Source of the DNA: Anticarsia gemmatalis
Lineage: Eukaryota; Arthropoda; Insecta; Lepidoptera; Erebidae
Reading direction: 5' to 3'
NCBI RefSeq assembly: GCF_050436995.1
Contig: NC_134762.1
Span: forward strand, 8,888,167 to 8,952,166
Length of the DNA: 64,000 bases
In this document: positions 1 to 12,315 of the stretch, one piece after another
How positions within the stretch are numbered: the stretch's first letter is position 1
Layout: the number at the start of each line of letters is the position of its first letter
Program-made: the position numbers and the translations under genes
The notes under the pieces: model-generated
What the model was told of the DNA's origin: nothing
Database searches by the model: none
The model's input: the letters and a program-made list of their open reading frames with translations, nothing else

Positions 1-1673
1 TGGAATTCGATTTGATAAAGTAGGGGTCAAGATATAGTGCGTTGTTTCTTAAACCTATCCTCATAAAGTCTGCAATATTCTTGGTGGTCGTTTTATTTCA
101 AGATGCACTTAGAAATATTTAGAAAAATACCTAAAATGACAACAGATATTTACTCTTTACCAGTGGTCTTTACTAGATCGTACAAGGTTTTACCTGCAAC
201 TTCATCCGTTTGGAAGAAAATAAAGTGTCTTAGTACGGCTATCGTGTACATTTATTTTAACAATTCGATTTTAACGTTTTCATTTGTTTCACAGAACAAC
301 TATTTCTGGGATTCATAGATATATAATTGTGCCTGCGATACACGAGTAGGGGCAGGAGTTTTCTTTTGATAACAAGAAAAAATATTTCGAAACTATCTAT
401 AGTCCACGGTGGCCATATTCTTCCTAAACTGAAGAAATCTATAACATTCCTACACTGAAATCCATAACGAGAGTATTTTCCTGTCTTTTCACCCATCACT
501 ACCGGACAAGCAACAAAAGGCAAAATCAAAAGGGTACTAAGCCTTACATAGCAGTATTTTGGCGTTAAAAAATTGCCCGAACCGGGACTATGCATAAAGG
601 AATCCCGGAAAATACCGTCATGAACAAAGATTAACGGTTGTCAGACGACTTTTGGAAGCGGACAACAAAAGGGTACAAGATAAAGAAAATTCAATAAACG
701 ATAGCTTTAGGCGCTCTTCTTGAAGGGATATATGCGTCCCATGTGTTTTTCAATTGAACGTTTCAATTCGAAATGTGGTTTATTTTTTTGTGAATATTTG
801 GTGTGAAATGTGACTGTTTATTGGTGGTCATAGCTGGTATAAAAATAATATTCAAGAGGGTAAATTATAAGAAAATGAAATGCCTTAAACTAGCTGACAT
901 CCATGTTCAGCAGAACTAGTAGTGGACTTGGGAACTTTTCAATGCTCTGAGAACCTAATCGTAGATAATTTATAGACAGAAATTCAGATTCATGACATAG
1001 TTAATGTACATTCGACAATTTGTAAACCGAACGTTTGATGTAATGCTAAATTTTCATATACGGTACCAATTCTAGTTAAAATCTCGGCTGCTGAATTAAA
1101 ACTGTACATGAATACAGACGATAATAAATACTATAGATTATTGTCCATCAGCACTTGATTTTACAATAGGACATTGAACTATCAACAACAGTTAACTATC
1201 ACACTCTTAATTTAAAGCCTGTATTTAATTGTATTTCAATAATATATTGCAAATGAAGTTTCTGCAAGTAATACAAGTATATTATAATTTTCTTCTGAAC
1301 ACAAAGTTACATACAAAACATACAAAGTAGGAGTACATGTTTGGAACAGACGAAACAAACATTTTATGTGCAAACATCGTACCTCGCCCGGGGCTAGAAC
1401 CCGGAACTCCCTTATCTATTACAAGTGGTATCGTATCAGAATCCTACTACTCATAATATACTATGGCAGTGCGTTGAACTGAAAATCACCGTGTTCAATT
1501 TTCATGCCATACTTTTGGATTGTTTAAAGACTCATTAGATAAATTGCGAGTTACCTCTGGATTCCCACTTTAAGTTGACCTATACAGATATAAAAATTAC
1601 ATAGATATTATTTACTTTTCAATCACTAGACACATATCTAATTGTCCCTCAAACAATTACCTATCGCAAAGAC
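1..1673. other. Gene-free AT-rich intergenic stretch
   Basis: No exon with splice signals or recognisable protein was found on either strand. Around 1381-1420 the minus strand has a short tRNA B-box-like stretch (GGGTTCTAGCC), probably a worn SINE end. Nothing else could be assigned. Confidence 0.5.
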
Positions 1674-1895
1674 TGCCTCCGTGGCGCAGTGGTTTAGGTC
1701 ACCACGCCGATACCACTGCATCGGGAGGTCGTGGGTTCGATTCCCACACGGAGCAATTATTTGTGCGATCCACAAATAATTGTTTCGGGTGTGGGTGTGC
1801 TTTGTGTCCGTTGTTTGTATGTTTGTAAAAGTCCCCGCGACACAAGAGCAATTCTTAGTGCGGGAGTTGTCTTTTAAAAAGAAAAAAAAAAAAAA
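1674..1895 (+). repeat. tRNA-derived SINE, full length
   Basis: The head looks like a tRNA: an A box (GTGGCGCAGTGG), a B box (GGTTCGATTCC) and a 7-bp stem CTCCGTG/CACGGAG. A tRNA-unrelated body and a terminal A-rich tract follow. The same body recurs at 23863, 34904 (minus) and 61553. The fused body and poly-A tail argue against a functional tRNA gene. The family is a lepidopteran tRNA-SINE; the exact family name was not determined. Confidence 0.8.
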
Positions 1896-4800
1896 CTTTC
1901 ATTCAGACTTGATTGCCAAATCCAAAAGTGTTAATAATTTCTATTAATATGCTCATAATAGCAGCCTAAAGTCTTATAATCATCCTTGTTTATGAGAGAG
2001 GACAAAGTATTGAACTCGCATTACACTCAGTAAAACATTAAAGTAAACCGTTGAATGTATAAATAAATAATACAAATAATTTATTTTTCCTTAGCCTGTT
2101 CGACTGTCCCACTGACGGGCAAAGACCTTCTCCCTTTCTTTCCAAATCAAAAATAATATTAATACGGTAATTTCCTGGATTGTGATACATAATTCGTAAG
2201 CGCCTCTATGTCAAAGATGTCCACTATAAATAAACATAGTACAACCCCCGGGTGTATAAACCTACCATACAACTTAGCTATTAATATTATGGAATAGCTT
2301 GAGGCAATACGCGTATTTCTAATTAGTCGGATTATACAGTCATATGAAAATAAATTGTTATGTGTAGCACATTGAGGTTTCGAAGACAGAATAATTACTT
2401 GTTATAATTATGTAAAGGAAAACATCAGGGTTTGCATTCCTGAGAGTTCTTGTTGGAATTAAAAGACTGGAATCCGCACTTGGCCAGCGATAGGAAAAGA
2501 TTCTGTTGAAAAGTGAAAAACTACAAAAAAATATATATATCCACTCAAACGTCCAATGGATACTATAGTATTCAAAACTAAATTACAATACTATCCATGG
2601 ATGTTTGAGTGGATATATTTTTGTAGTTATAATCAAAATTAAATTTAAGGTCGCTCAAAGATGTTTGACTGTGTTGGCAAGTAATTTATCTTTCAAAATC
2701 GGGACAATTAACCGTTAATGTGGTGTATTTTTACATTATATGCCTTATACTTTTATTAACATTTTATTATTGTTACGAAAATACAACTAACCTGACCAAT
2801 TATTGGCTAAAAGGGGTCGCCCTTCCGTCAATACACTTCTAATTCTGTATGAAAATATTTTAGTTCGTTTATTATAGTCCCAGACAGATATTTCCATTCG
2901 CGAATGGGGTTGTCCGAAAATACGCGACATTTAAAAGAGACACTTACGTGAAACGACACGACTACGATGTTACATTGTAAAACGTTATCTATGTACTTAC
3001 ATAAAAACACTGTGAAAATGATACATCAATGATGATGCAGTGGCTTATTTTTATAACTACTTTCATATAGTAAATACGACATGTGAAAAAGACAAACATG
3101 CTTGAGCATGAAATATTATGGGTATTACTAATAGTGGTTTCGTGTCTGGTTGTAGTTTGCGCCCCTTGTTTGTACCTATGTTACAATATAGTATATAGTA
3201 GTATTAATATTTCAAGGCACTTATTTTATAACTATGTTAAGTCATTAACATGGAACAAGCTGACTTTTAAACAACGTCCTATAATTTTTAATTAAAATAT
3301 CGCCAACGGATCGTTACCGTGTCGTCCGATGAAAAATGCTCAGATAACAATGACCATCTATAATTGGTCAAGTCAGACTTTATTATAGAATAGAATGGCA
3401 TTTCAATAGAAAATAGATAAGCTTCAATCATTATTTGGAAAACTATTTTTGAAGACACGCGGCCAATTAATATTTTTCTGTGTCTCACGGGTTTTTTAAC
3501 CTCACCAACTAGATAAATACGAAAGTTTGGATGTTTAATTCATTGGATGCATGTTTTTATCTTAAGTACGGATTGAATACTACCTACTTATGTCGTATTC
3601 TACATAAATAGTAATCAATCTGCCCTCTGGAGGGATTTTCATTATAACCTGGATTAAGAAAGGGCCTTTTTATCACGGGAAATCTGTTCACCTGGAGTCG
3701 TGGACAGAACCTAGTATGTTTATATATTTTTTATAGAGTTACACATTTGGCCTTTTTTAGATTGTTTAACACATTTTTTGAGGGTGCGTGGTAGACTAGA
3801 CCCAAGGCCTCGCCCCTGATTCGTTTGGAAGAAAACCTTTGCCTATCAGCAAGACAGCTACAGATTTAAAAAAAAAGATTTGTTAGGGCCATATAACCTA
3901 ACTAAGTAAATATTTCAGATTTTATCACTTTTATTCAAATATGATTTTCCGATGTGATGTTAAACCGCACATTTTATTCTAGAAAAACATTTCCTTTGGT
4001 GAGAATTTCATTAATCAAATTGCTGCACTACCTGACTTTCATAAAATATTTTAACTCAGAAAATGGGCATTTATTATATTTCCATTATTTTAATAAGAAT
4101 TTTCAGTAATAGCTGTACACTAATAGGTCTTAAAATCAACAAAAAAATGTGATACCTTTATGTTTCACCCACATCAACCTTTAAGAGTGTGTTTTAAACT
4201 ATTATTTATTCTTTGATTAAGGTGTTTATGGATGGGCAGTAGCCTAAAAAAATGATTAATTAAGTATCATCTTATATAGTAGTGAAAATGCGTTTGAATT
4301 CTTTTGTAATAATGAACCTGTGCAAGCTGCACTAATTAATATACCTTTTGATACGTGCACCAAAAGTAATTCATTTTAAACTCATGAAAGAAATGGCACG
4401 GTGTTTTACAGTTCGTTGTAACTTCAAAGCCCTAATTTTCTATTGTCAGCTAACTTTATTCGCAGAATGAAAGGCTTCAATTCCCTTAGAAACTAACTTC
4501 AAGAAACTCAACCGCGTATGTATAATATTTGAACTAGATTTGAAGTATGCGGGTACATTTTATGAGTACGAAGTATTCTGAACAAATTTCAGCCATTCTC
4601 TGCCAACGAATAGGGAGTAATTTAATAGTATATGCTGTATAAGTTGGCGATTTTGGAGTTCTACGCATATTAAATGTAAATTCTTACCACAATTTTATTA
4701 ATTTGCGAAGCTTCCTTTGAATGACGTTTTAAAACAATTCATTCCTACTATAATTTACTTTCTTATATCGTTATCGAACATCGATATTGTAACGATATTT

Positions 4801-5041
4801 CGGATTATCGAAACTAAGCAGGTCTACTGCCTGTCTTTTGCCTGAGCATCTCCATGTGACCATAAATGTAACACGTAGTGCCTATATAAAGCAAAGTCGC
4901 TTCCCGTGTCTGTCCCTATGTCTGTATGTACGTATGTATTGTATAATTATCTAGATCTTTAAAATTACGTAACGGATTTTGATACGGTCTATATGTAAAA
5001 GGTTTTTAAAGGTTTTGCTGTAAAGGGTTTTAAAAAATATA
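1896..5041. other. Intergenic stretch with repeat fragments
   Basis: No gene was recognised. It holds small fragments of a common lepidopteran repeat (CCCACTG..GGGCAAAG and GGCCAGCG motifs) near 2095-2150, 2424-2500 and 3780-3845, plus a foldback hairpin at 2519-2628. A 70-codon plus-strand ORF at 3083-3295 has a hydrophobic segment but no splice or family support. Confidence 0.5.
2519..2628. repeat. Foldback hairpin element
   Basis: An inverted repeat has arms of roughly 45-50 bp that begin AACTACAAAAA and end TTTTTGTAGTT, with shared inner segments such as ATCCACTCAAAC. A short AT-rich loop separates the arms. It looks like a very small MITE or foldback relic; no coding content. Confidence 0.7.
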
Positions 5042-6195
5042 CAGGGTGTCCCAAAACTCAACGATAATCCGAGACAGGATGAAAGGCCAAGTCATACCGG
5101 CTATAGGAAAAATAAAAAAAAAATCCATATCATTTAGTTCAGCAATAATAGACACTTTTCAAAAAAGTTGAAATTCCACACCCTTGGTCGCATTTCCAAG
5201 TCCAGTGATCACCAATGTCACAATTTCGCTGTGTTTTTTTGAATTTCGTGATCTTAATTAAATATGCTATTAATCGTATAACAAATTAATGCACAAAACA
5301 TTGTTAATTTAATAAAAAAAGTTAAGTTTTAGTGAGTCATCTTTCTCAAAAATATCGTTGGTCAACTTTGACGCTTCATACTGAAAAAAAAATGTACTAC
5401 ACTACCCTTGGCAAGTTATTTCAAAAGTTGGCACATTTAATCAAGATTTCAAAATAGTATAACACTTGCCACTTTTCTTGCCATTAAAAATGTTATTTTT
5501 ATTTGAACGAAGAGTATCCTCGCAAATGGATCGGACGCAGTGGTACAATTTTATGGCTTCCTTGTTCTCCCGATCTAAATCCAGTAGATATTTTTTACTG
5601 GGAATGTATAAAAGAAAAAGTTTATTCGAAATCAATACGAAATCTATCAGAACTTCGCCAGAAAATTGACACAGCGTCAGAGGAAATAAATGCAAGGAAT
5701 TTTGATTGACCGGTGCAAAGGTCTTTTGTAAGGCGTTGCAGAGCCTGAATTCATGCTAGAGGAAAACAATTCGGAATAACTTTAGTTTAAGGAGAATAAT
5801 TAAATAAGATCGATGGTTCGTTCATTGTTTTTTTTTTTTAATTATTATAACCTATTATGTTTATTACATTAAATATTTGTTATGGACTGACTCAATTACA
5901 TCTTTACTAAAAATAATTGCTTTCCTCTGGCACGAATACAGGCTCTGCAACGACGTACAAAAGATTTTTTCACCAGTCAAGCAAACACAGAAATTCAAAA
6001 AAAACACAGCGAAATTGTGACATTGGTGATCAAAGGACTTGAAAATGCGACCAAGGGTGTGGATTTTCAACTTTTTTGAAAAGTGTCTATTATTGCTGAA
6101 CTAAGTGATATGGATTTTTTTTTATTTTTCCTCTAGCCGGTATGACTTGGCCTTTCATCCTGTCTCGGATTATCGTTGAGTTTTGGGACACCCTG
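5042..6195. mobile_element. Mariner/Tc1-type foldback element with transposase remnant
   Basis: Terminal inverted repeats of about 210 bp start CAGGGTGTCCCAAAACT and are flanked on both sides by TA, the target duplication typical of the IS630-Tc1-mariner superfamily. Inside, the plus-strand ORF at 5503-5709 contains SPDLNPVDIFYWE, the conserved C-terminal part of a mariner-type DDE transposase. The same C-terminal coding end recurs inverted at about 5923-5985, so the element seems to have been built by an inverted duplication of one end. The N-terminal DNA-binding half is absent, so it is non-autonomous. Confidence 0.85.
5503..5709 (+). pseudogene. Transposase C-terminal fragment (mariner-type)
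   Basis: This 68-codon open frame carries RKWIGRSG and SPDLNPVDIFYWECIKEKVY, which match the last catalytic Asp region and C-terminus of mariner-like transposases. There is no N-terminal helix-turn-helix and no first two catalytic acidic residues in any frame upstream within the element. It is a dead fragment inside the foldback element 5042-6195. Confidence 0.75.
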
Positions 6196-6540
6196 TATAT
6201 ATATTATAATTGTTTGAACATGGCGAAGTAAACGATAATTTTAAATGTTCAACATAACGGCTGAATAGAATGTTGCCATGCTATAACATTGAACGTACAT
6301 GTTTCCCTGTCACTCAGAGCTGACCCACTCAGTCAGGTGAAGTAAACTGGCTAAGGCAGTAGAAGAACGAAACCTTAGCTTTGCTGAATTACGTACTGAA
6401 CAAGTCTGTAACACAAGTACTGTTTGTAGTTGAGGACGAAAGTTCTTTGCAATACCAATTGATTTGATAGATATTAATTGTTTTGTTTGTCATTTTGAAA
6501 CGTGACATAAAAAGATTTTCAAGAGCTCACGTACAAATGT

Positions 6541-7017
6541 ATGCCATCAAAAACATTCTGTAAAAACCTCAAGTCTCGCCGTAAAAAGTTGTGAGATCGA
6601 TATAATACCAAGTCGATTAATCTATTTAGTCTCTACTTAAACGACCTTCTGTCTTAAGTTATTACGTATGTTATTATCATGCCAATTTAAAAAAAAATAC
6701 CTTTAAAACAATTAGACCGACCTGGCCATCGCATGATTTAATTATTAGTATGTATCACACTACACAGCACGACAAGAAGTTAATGCATTTCAGGAAAATG
6801 TTAATGGCGAATTTGTGTTTTCTTGCGATGACCAAGTCGATCTAATTGTTTTAAAGGTATTTTTTTTTTAAATTGGCATGATAATAACATACGTAATAAC
6901 TTAAGACAGAAGGTCGTTTAAGTAGAGACTAAATAGATTAATCGACTTGGTATTATATCGATCTCACAACTTTTTACGGCGAGACTTGAGGTTTTTACAG
7001 AATGTTTTTGATGGCAT
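6541..7017. repeat. Long near-perfect palindrome (foldback MITE)
   Basis: The left arm starts ATGCCATCAAAAACATTCTG and the right arm ends with its reverse complement. Arms are about 190-195 bp with few mismatches around a short centre near 6740-6820. The ends carry no clear target duplication. There is no coding content. The arm similarity suggests recent formation or ongoing conversion. Confidence 0.8.
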
Positions 7018-8097
7018 CTCACTTCTTTTTGTAGAGCGAACATAAGTCCAATTTGTATGGAAAGACGTTTTTTTTTCATAATTCAACATATTTTCCTTTG
7101 GGAATGTTGTTCAGTTTCATGGGCTAAACACCCTTATCCACCCTATACCCCGTCCCCCGTTATGTCTCATATAGTATGTACCTATTTACTCCTATTTATT
7201 TTATTTTCTACTGTAATAATAATTCATTTACTGCAAATGTAACCTTGTAATCTTATACATTTATATGGGATTACAAAGTTATTGTTGCAGTTGGTGTATT
7301 TAGAAAACTGGACCGAAATTAGAAAATATTAAATTTTTCCCATGATTAAGACACTAAACCCTATTTGTATTCTAAATTTTAAGCTTCTAAGTCTGCTAGA
7401 AGTACCTTAGACTTTTGATGATCGGTGAGTCAGTGAGTCAGTGAATCAGTGAGTGACAAAATTCAAAATTTTAACAAGTTGTCATTCCTAAACTACTGGT
7501 TCAAATTGACTGAAATTTTAAATATACCGTGTTTATACAATTACTAATTAGTTGCTGAAAATCCAGGCTTCTTGTTTTATCCACAACGAAATTATAGGGG
7601 TGTCAAAAATAGCCCGAATTGCTTCGAGAAAAGGATGTTACGGCCGTGCCGCTTTTTTTTTGCTCGACTTGCGGGGGCACTTCCGTGCCCCCAGATTTCG
7701 TTTTTTTAACAACTTTTATCTCTGCAATAGTTTATCTGTGTATGACTGTAATTGAATACGTTTAAAATTTCACGCTTGTGTCAAATTAATCAAAACCAAC
7801 TGGTTCGTATTATGAAAGTTTTTGCATTATGAAAAATCGGATCAAAGTCCTTAGTTTCTTGAAGAGCAATTCAAGATTTTGCATTTGCATAGAAAAAATA
7901 CAAGATTCGCTTGTTTATTGTGAAGAACACACGGTTTAGAGTTTCAATAAAACTTGTCAAACAACGGTTGGTAAGAATCAATATCTTAGAGTTACAGATA
8001 GATGTACTGCCAGTCCAATACTCAGAGCCAATGAAGACAGCTGGCGAGAAATTCTTACCCAGACTTTTAATAACCAATTTATTTTTACAATATTTTT
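7018..8097. other. Intergenic, old lepidopteran repeat
   Basis: From about 7240 to 7870 the sequence matches, by recollection, a common lepidopteran dispersed repeat (AAGCTTCTAAGTCTGCTAG, then tandem GTGAGTCA-like octamers at 7424-7456). Its class was not determined. ORFs here are short and unrelated to known proteins. Confidence 0.4.
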
Positions 8098-8321
8098 CGC
8101 TTGCGTCACATAAGAGAGAATGGGTCATAATTTACCCCGTTTTTATAACATTTTTACTGGTACTCTGCTCCTATTGCTATATACTTATATGGCCTACAGC
8201 CTTCCTCGATAAATAGGCTATCTAACACTGAAAGAATTGTTCAAATCGGATCAGTAGTTCCCGAGATTAGCGCGTTCAAACATACAAACTCTTCAGCTTT
8301 ATAATATTAGTATAGTATAGA
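8098..8321 (-). mobile_element. Non-autonomous Helitron, 3' truncated
   Basis: It shares the body of the complete copy at 10757-11018 (ACATAAGAGAGAATGGGTCA through CTTCAGCTTTATAATATTAG). Its 5' end (TC on the minus strand) is kept, but it lacks the GGGTCAGCTAG 3' terminus. Confidence 0.7.
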
Positions 8322-9978
8322 TAATAGCATAGGAATTACGAATTACTGGTATCTCGTGTTAAGCTGTAACCGATAGTTAGAACATTATTGAATTCCTTCA
8401 AGCGTTGGCGAGTGTCAATTCGAATGATACAATTCTATGTACTGATGTTTGCTAACGGAAATCGTATTCCAAGAACTGTGGATACCGGGAAATTGTATTT
8501 GAGAGGATATTGGTATTCTATAGCTTAGAGGTCAAGGAGTCAAAGGCTTTGTATGTGTAGACACGCGTCAGTATGTGGGGGCATGGTTAGACAGTGACGT
8601 CAGGTTTTTTATAGAAATAAAGAGATTTGCCTGTGTGACGTGGTCGGTAGTATATTTGGCTGCTGATTGCGAGGTTTCGGGTTCGATTCGGGCTTAGTAC
8701 TATAATTAGTATTTTCTAGTTTTGGACATAGTGCTATTGGTCTTTTAGTCCGTCTAGTGCGATGCAGGTTAAAATAAACGAGAGTTAATCTAGAAAAAAC
8801 GGCTAGTATGAAAAGTGGTTAGTTGAATAATAATAAGCTTGTATCAAAAAATATAGTAAAAAATAGGAATTCCTACAATTACTATAATTGCGAAACTCTT
8901 ACACACAAAAAAGACTTTAAAAGTTTAGGTATAATTTGGCATACAAATTTATGTACAGTTTAGATTATAAAATAAATGTGTGCCAAATGATTTAGGACGT
9001 AATTCAAGTTAAACACTAAGTACGCTTTTCGTTGTCAGTAGTCATTTACTAGATCTTAAAGCGGACCTCGCAATACAGTCATTCACGAAACGGCTTTAAA
9101 ATCTTGTTGACGAGTCTCTGCGTTCCAAAAATTTGTTCTATGTTTCCATACTGCTTGTAATTTTATATATTTACTATGCCCATGTCGTCGTAATGTAAGC
9201 TTTCTTACAGACTCTCATAATGTAAGTCCCGGACGTTTTTGCGACCGTCAATAAATTCTTATCGCGTGCAGAATGCCTACAAAACGTATACAGCCGCATT
9301 GGGAGACCAACAGACCTTATATTTACTTCGTGATGTTAGCATGTGCGTGAGAGTGTACAATAATATTAGTTGATGTGTAACGACGGCCATATTGAATTTA
9401 GATGTACTAACAAATGTTGACGATATTATATATATGGAAGTAAATAGGGGAAGTATTTTAGAATACGGGGGCCTCGCACTCTCAGTTTTACCCTGAAAAA
9501 TAGTAATAATTTACGATAGAAAGTCACTGAATTTATACAAGTAATTAAACATGCGGTACGACTAAAAATGCTAATAAAAGAAAATTATCAGCAGACAAGC
9601 TACCTACCGACGGAACCAAATCCAAAAATAATTATTTAACATAGTTATTTTAATAAAAAATGAGGTAATATCAAATTAGTAAAATTATCTTTTGTTAGTG
9701 TATTATTAAACACTAGAACAAATTACTTTATTTTCTTATGATATACTGATACCATACGCAGCAGATATAACATTACGTAATGAGAAAGACCACCATGAAA
9801 AACCATATTTCTTAAGCAGAGTGAAGTATCTACTTTTAAATACATATAAGATACACATCTAGCACACAAATGGCTACAAACATAATATAATACGCAACAG
9901 GAACAAGTTTTCCTTTGTCGCAGATAACAAGGATACCGACAGTAACTGACCGTTTATACGAACATAACAGGATAACGC
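8322..9978. other. Intergenic, nothing recognised
   Basis: No ORF, splice pattern, RNA gene or clear repeat structure could be supported here. Confidence 0.4.
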
Positions 9979-10500
9979 AAGTGCGATGCAATTTGCACTG
10001 TAATACGGTGCTTGTAGCCTTTATAGTGTGACACGTGTAGCTTTCATTTGTCCTGTGTGTACTTGGCTTTAGGCTAGTTTAGAACAAAAATGTGTGTGGA
10101 GGAAAATAACTCACATTTTTTAAGAGATAACATAAAAATTGATTTCGTGCCGAAAGAGCTATTACGTACAGGCAACAATGTATAGACAGACTAAATTTTT
10201 TATTTTTTTTTATTAAAAAGTTGAAAATTTGTAGCTGATGGGAATGCAATCTATAATCTCCGTCGATGAAATAACCACAGAGGCATTGATCCAACGCCTG
10301 CTAGAAGTATCATACGTATATATAACGAGATACCATAAGTGCGATGCAATTTGCACTGTAATACGGTGCTAGTTTTGTAGCCTTTATAATGAGACACGTG
10401 TAGCTTTCATTTGTCGTGTATGTACTTGGCCTTAGGCTAGCATACAACAAGAATGTGCGAAGTAACTAAAAGAAAATAACTTTTATTTTTGAAGAGATAA
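9979..10500. repeat. Direct duplication with conserved CACGTG-bearing core
   Basis: Two direct copies of an approximately 120-150 bp block begin at 9979 and 10337 (offset 358 bp). Each contains AAGTGCGATGCAATTTGCAC, ACGGTGCT, a TTTATA-like stretch, GACACGTGTAGCTTTC and TTAGGCTAG. The sequence after about 10130/10490 is diverged. No associated coding sequence was found. Confidence 0.7.
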
Positions 10501-10756
10501 CTGCAGCAAAAAAATGATTTAGTGAAGAAAGGAGGTGACATAGATATATTGAATTGAATGAACAAACACCCACGCTCCAAATCACAATTTCTGGTTTGTT
10601 GCAACGCAAAAATGAATGGAGATTATAATGCAGGAACTGATTTGTAGAGAGCCTTGTATTCAAGGTATATACAACATTGGATATATAACATCGAGAATTT
10701 AGGACTTCAGTCACTCGCTGGCTTGTCGGCGGACGGGCGGTCGGTTTTAGTAATCA

Positions 10757-11018
10757 CTAGCTGACCCGCGCAACTTCGCTTGCGTCACATAAGAGAGAAT
10801 GGGTCAAAATTTTCCCCGTTTTTGTAACATTTTTTATCGCTACTCTGCTCCTATCGGTCATAGCGTGATGATGTATAGCCTATAACTTTCCTCGATAAAT
10901 GAACTATCTAACACTAAAATATTTTTTTTAATCGGACCAGTAGTTTCTGAGATAAGCGCGTTCAAACAAACAGACAAACAAACAAACAAACTCTTCAGCT
11001 TTACAATAATAGTATAGA
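10757..11018 (-). mobile_element. Non-autonomous Helitron, complete
   Basis: Read on the minus strand it starts TCTATAC and ends GGGTCAGCTAG, with a small hairpin (CGCAA..TTGCG) just before the CTAG end. It lies between A and T. These are the structural hallmarks of a Helitron. A (GTTT)n-like microsatellite sits near its 5' end. Related copies are at 8098, 18709, 37366, 38959, 60274 and 62512. Confidence 0.8.
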
Positions 11019-12315
11019 TATGTATAAAAACATAAGGTTCAAAATCCGAAGTCTTTTACATAATATACGTTAAAAACGTTCAAGGCTCTAGTACATAGAC
11101 TTCCGTTCACACATGAGAGTGTTGAAATAACAAAATAAATTGCCTAAAAATTGTTTCAGCGGAATGTAATTTCATATTCTGGCAAAGAAAATTCCGGACC
11201 TTTATGAATTTTAGATTTCATTTACTTGGTATAACGTTCATCGGCTCTAGAAATTGGAATCTTTATGAGAGTGATAAGATTATGAATAAATACAATAAAT
11301 ATTTGCCTTCTAGATGATTTTTTATCGGCCTTCATAGTACTTGCGATTATTTAAGTATATTTACCACGCTTGTAGATGACTTTAATTTGCTATTATTTCA
11401 CTACTAAGCACAGAGAAAATAGATAAAATTACCAAAAAAGGTTCAAATTGGTAGTTTTGATGGGCCATTTTCTATCGTGTATCGGCTGCTATCGATAAAT
11501 TTTGTATGACATACTGTACTAGTCAGCGCCCCTGGCGGGTTTCCCACTTTTTCAATGAACATCTTAAATGTCACTTTGTAAGATTTAGACACAGCTTTAA
11601 TCAATACAGTAATAGTTCTTAAGACCATAGTACTCAATAATTTTGTTTTAGTCTAGTTATCAGATGTGGTAGAAAATAATAATATCCTACTTAAAACAAA
11701 AAATAAAAGATCCAAATATTTTTCCTATGACATAAATCTATACGTAAGTAGACATGACACGGGGAAGTTGTCGGGAGCCGTGACTGTGGCGACAGGAAAC
11801 AAACTATTGAATTAATGTGTCCCAAGCCACTAATAACAAGTTATAATAAAACTGACTCTGTGGGAAGGAAATATAACAAAAACAGAAGAGGGGTTACATG
11901 AATATATTTTTGACGTTTTTATAGACTTTATGACTGGCCGTATATTGTTTTTTTTATTTGATTGTATGGTTAGTGGTCAACGTAGTGTCAAAGTTGTTCA
12001 AGCCGCTGGAAAGGCCTTTGACATGGCTTAACGACTATCATCTTAGTAGTTTTCAACCGGGATCTTCTTTTTGCCCTCCGAAGCACAGAGACGTTTAGTT
12101 CGAATACCACTATGCGGTCTCCGGTCTATGTTTCAGAAACGCCATAACTCGTAAAACGTCAGTGGGATATAAGCCTAAGCGTAATGATAGGAAGTAGTGA
12201 CTACACTGACTACTTGTATCACCGTCATTAAATAATTACCAAAGCAAAATTTTACTATTATATCGGATTAATTTGTTATTTTTAATACATAAAAATGTGG
12301 TAAATGTTAATGTAA
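11019..12315. other. Intergenic with two worn repeats
   Basis: It contains a degraded copy of the CTACCACTATCGAC MITE family (about 11455-11610) and a minus-strand copy of the 5S-like SINE (about 11960-12135). No gene was seen. Confidence 0.5.
11960..12135 (-). repeat. 5S-like SINE copy, degraded
   Basis: Minus-strand similarity to the family described at 38291-38535: GTATGGTTAGTGGTCAA at one end, then the CTCCGAAGCAC and CACTATGCGGT motifs. Confidence 0.6.

Noticed and set aside
257..595. 112-codon minus-strand ORF near the window start
   Set aside because: No recognisable domain or splice evidence; overlapped by other random ORFs.
1674..1757. Possible functional tRNA gene
   Set aside because: The A and B boxes and a stem are present, but a SINE body and A tail follow and copies with the same body recur; no standard anticodon arm could be drawn convincingly.
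3083..3295. Small membrane protein ORF with an N-terminal hydrophobic segment
   Set aside because: No signal of constraint, splice context or family; the composition matches AT-rich noncoding DNA.
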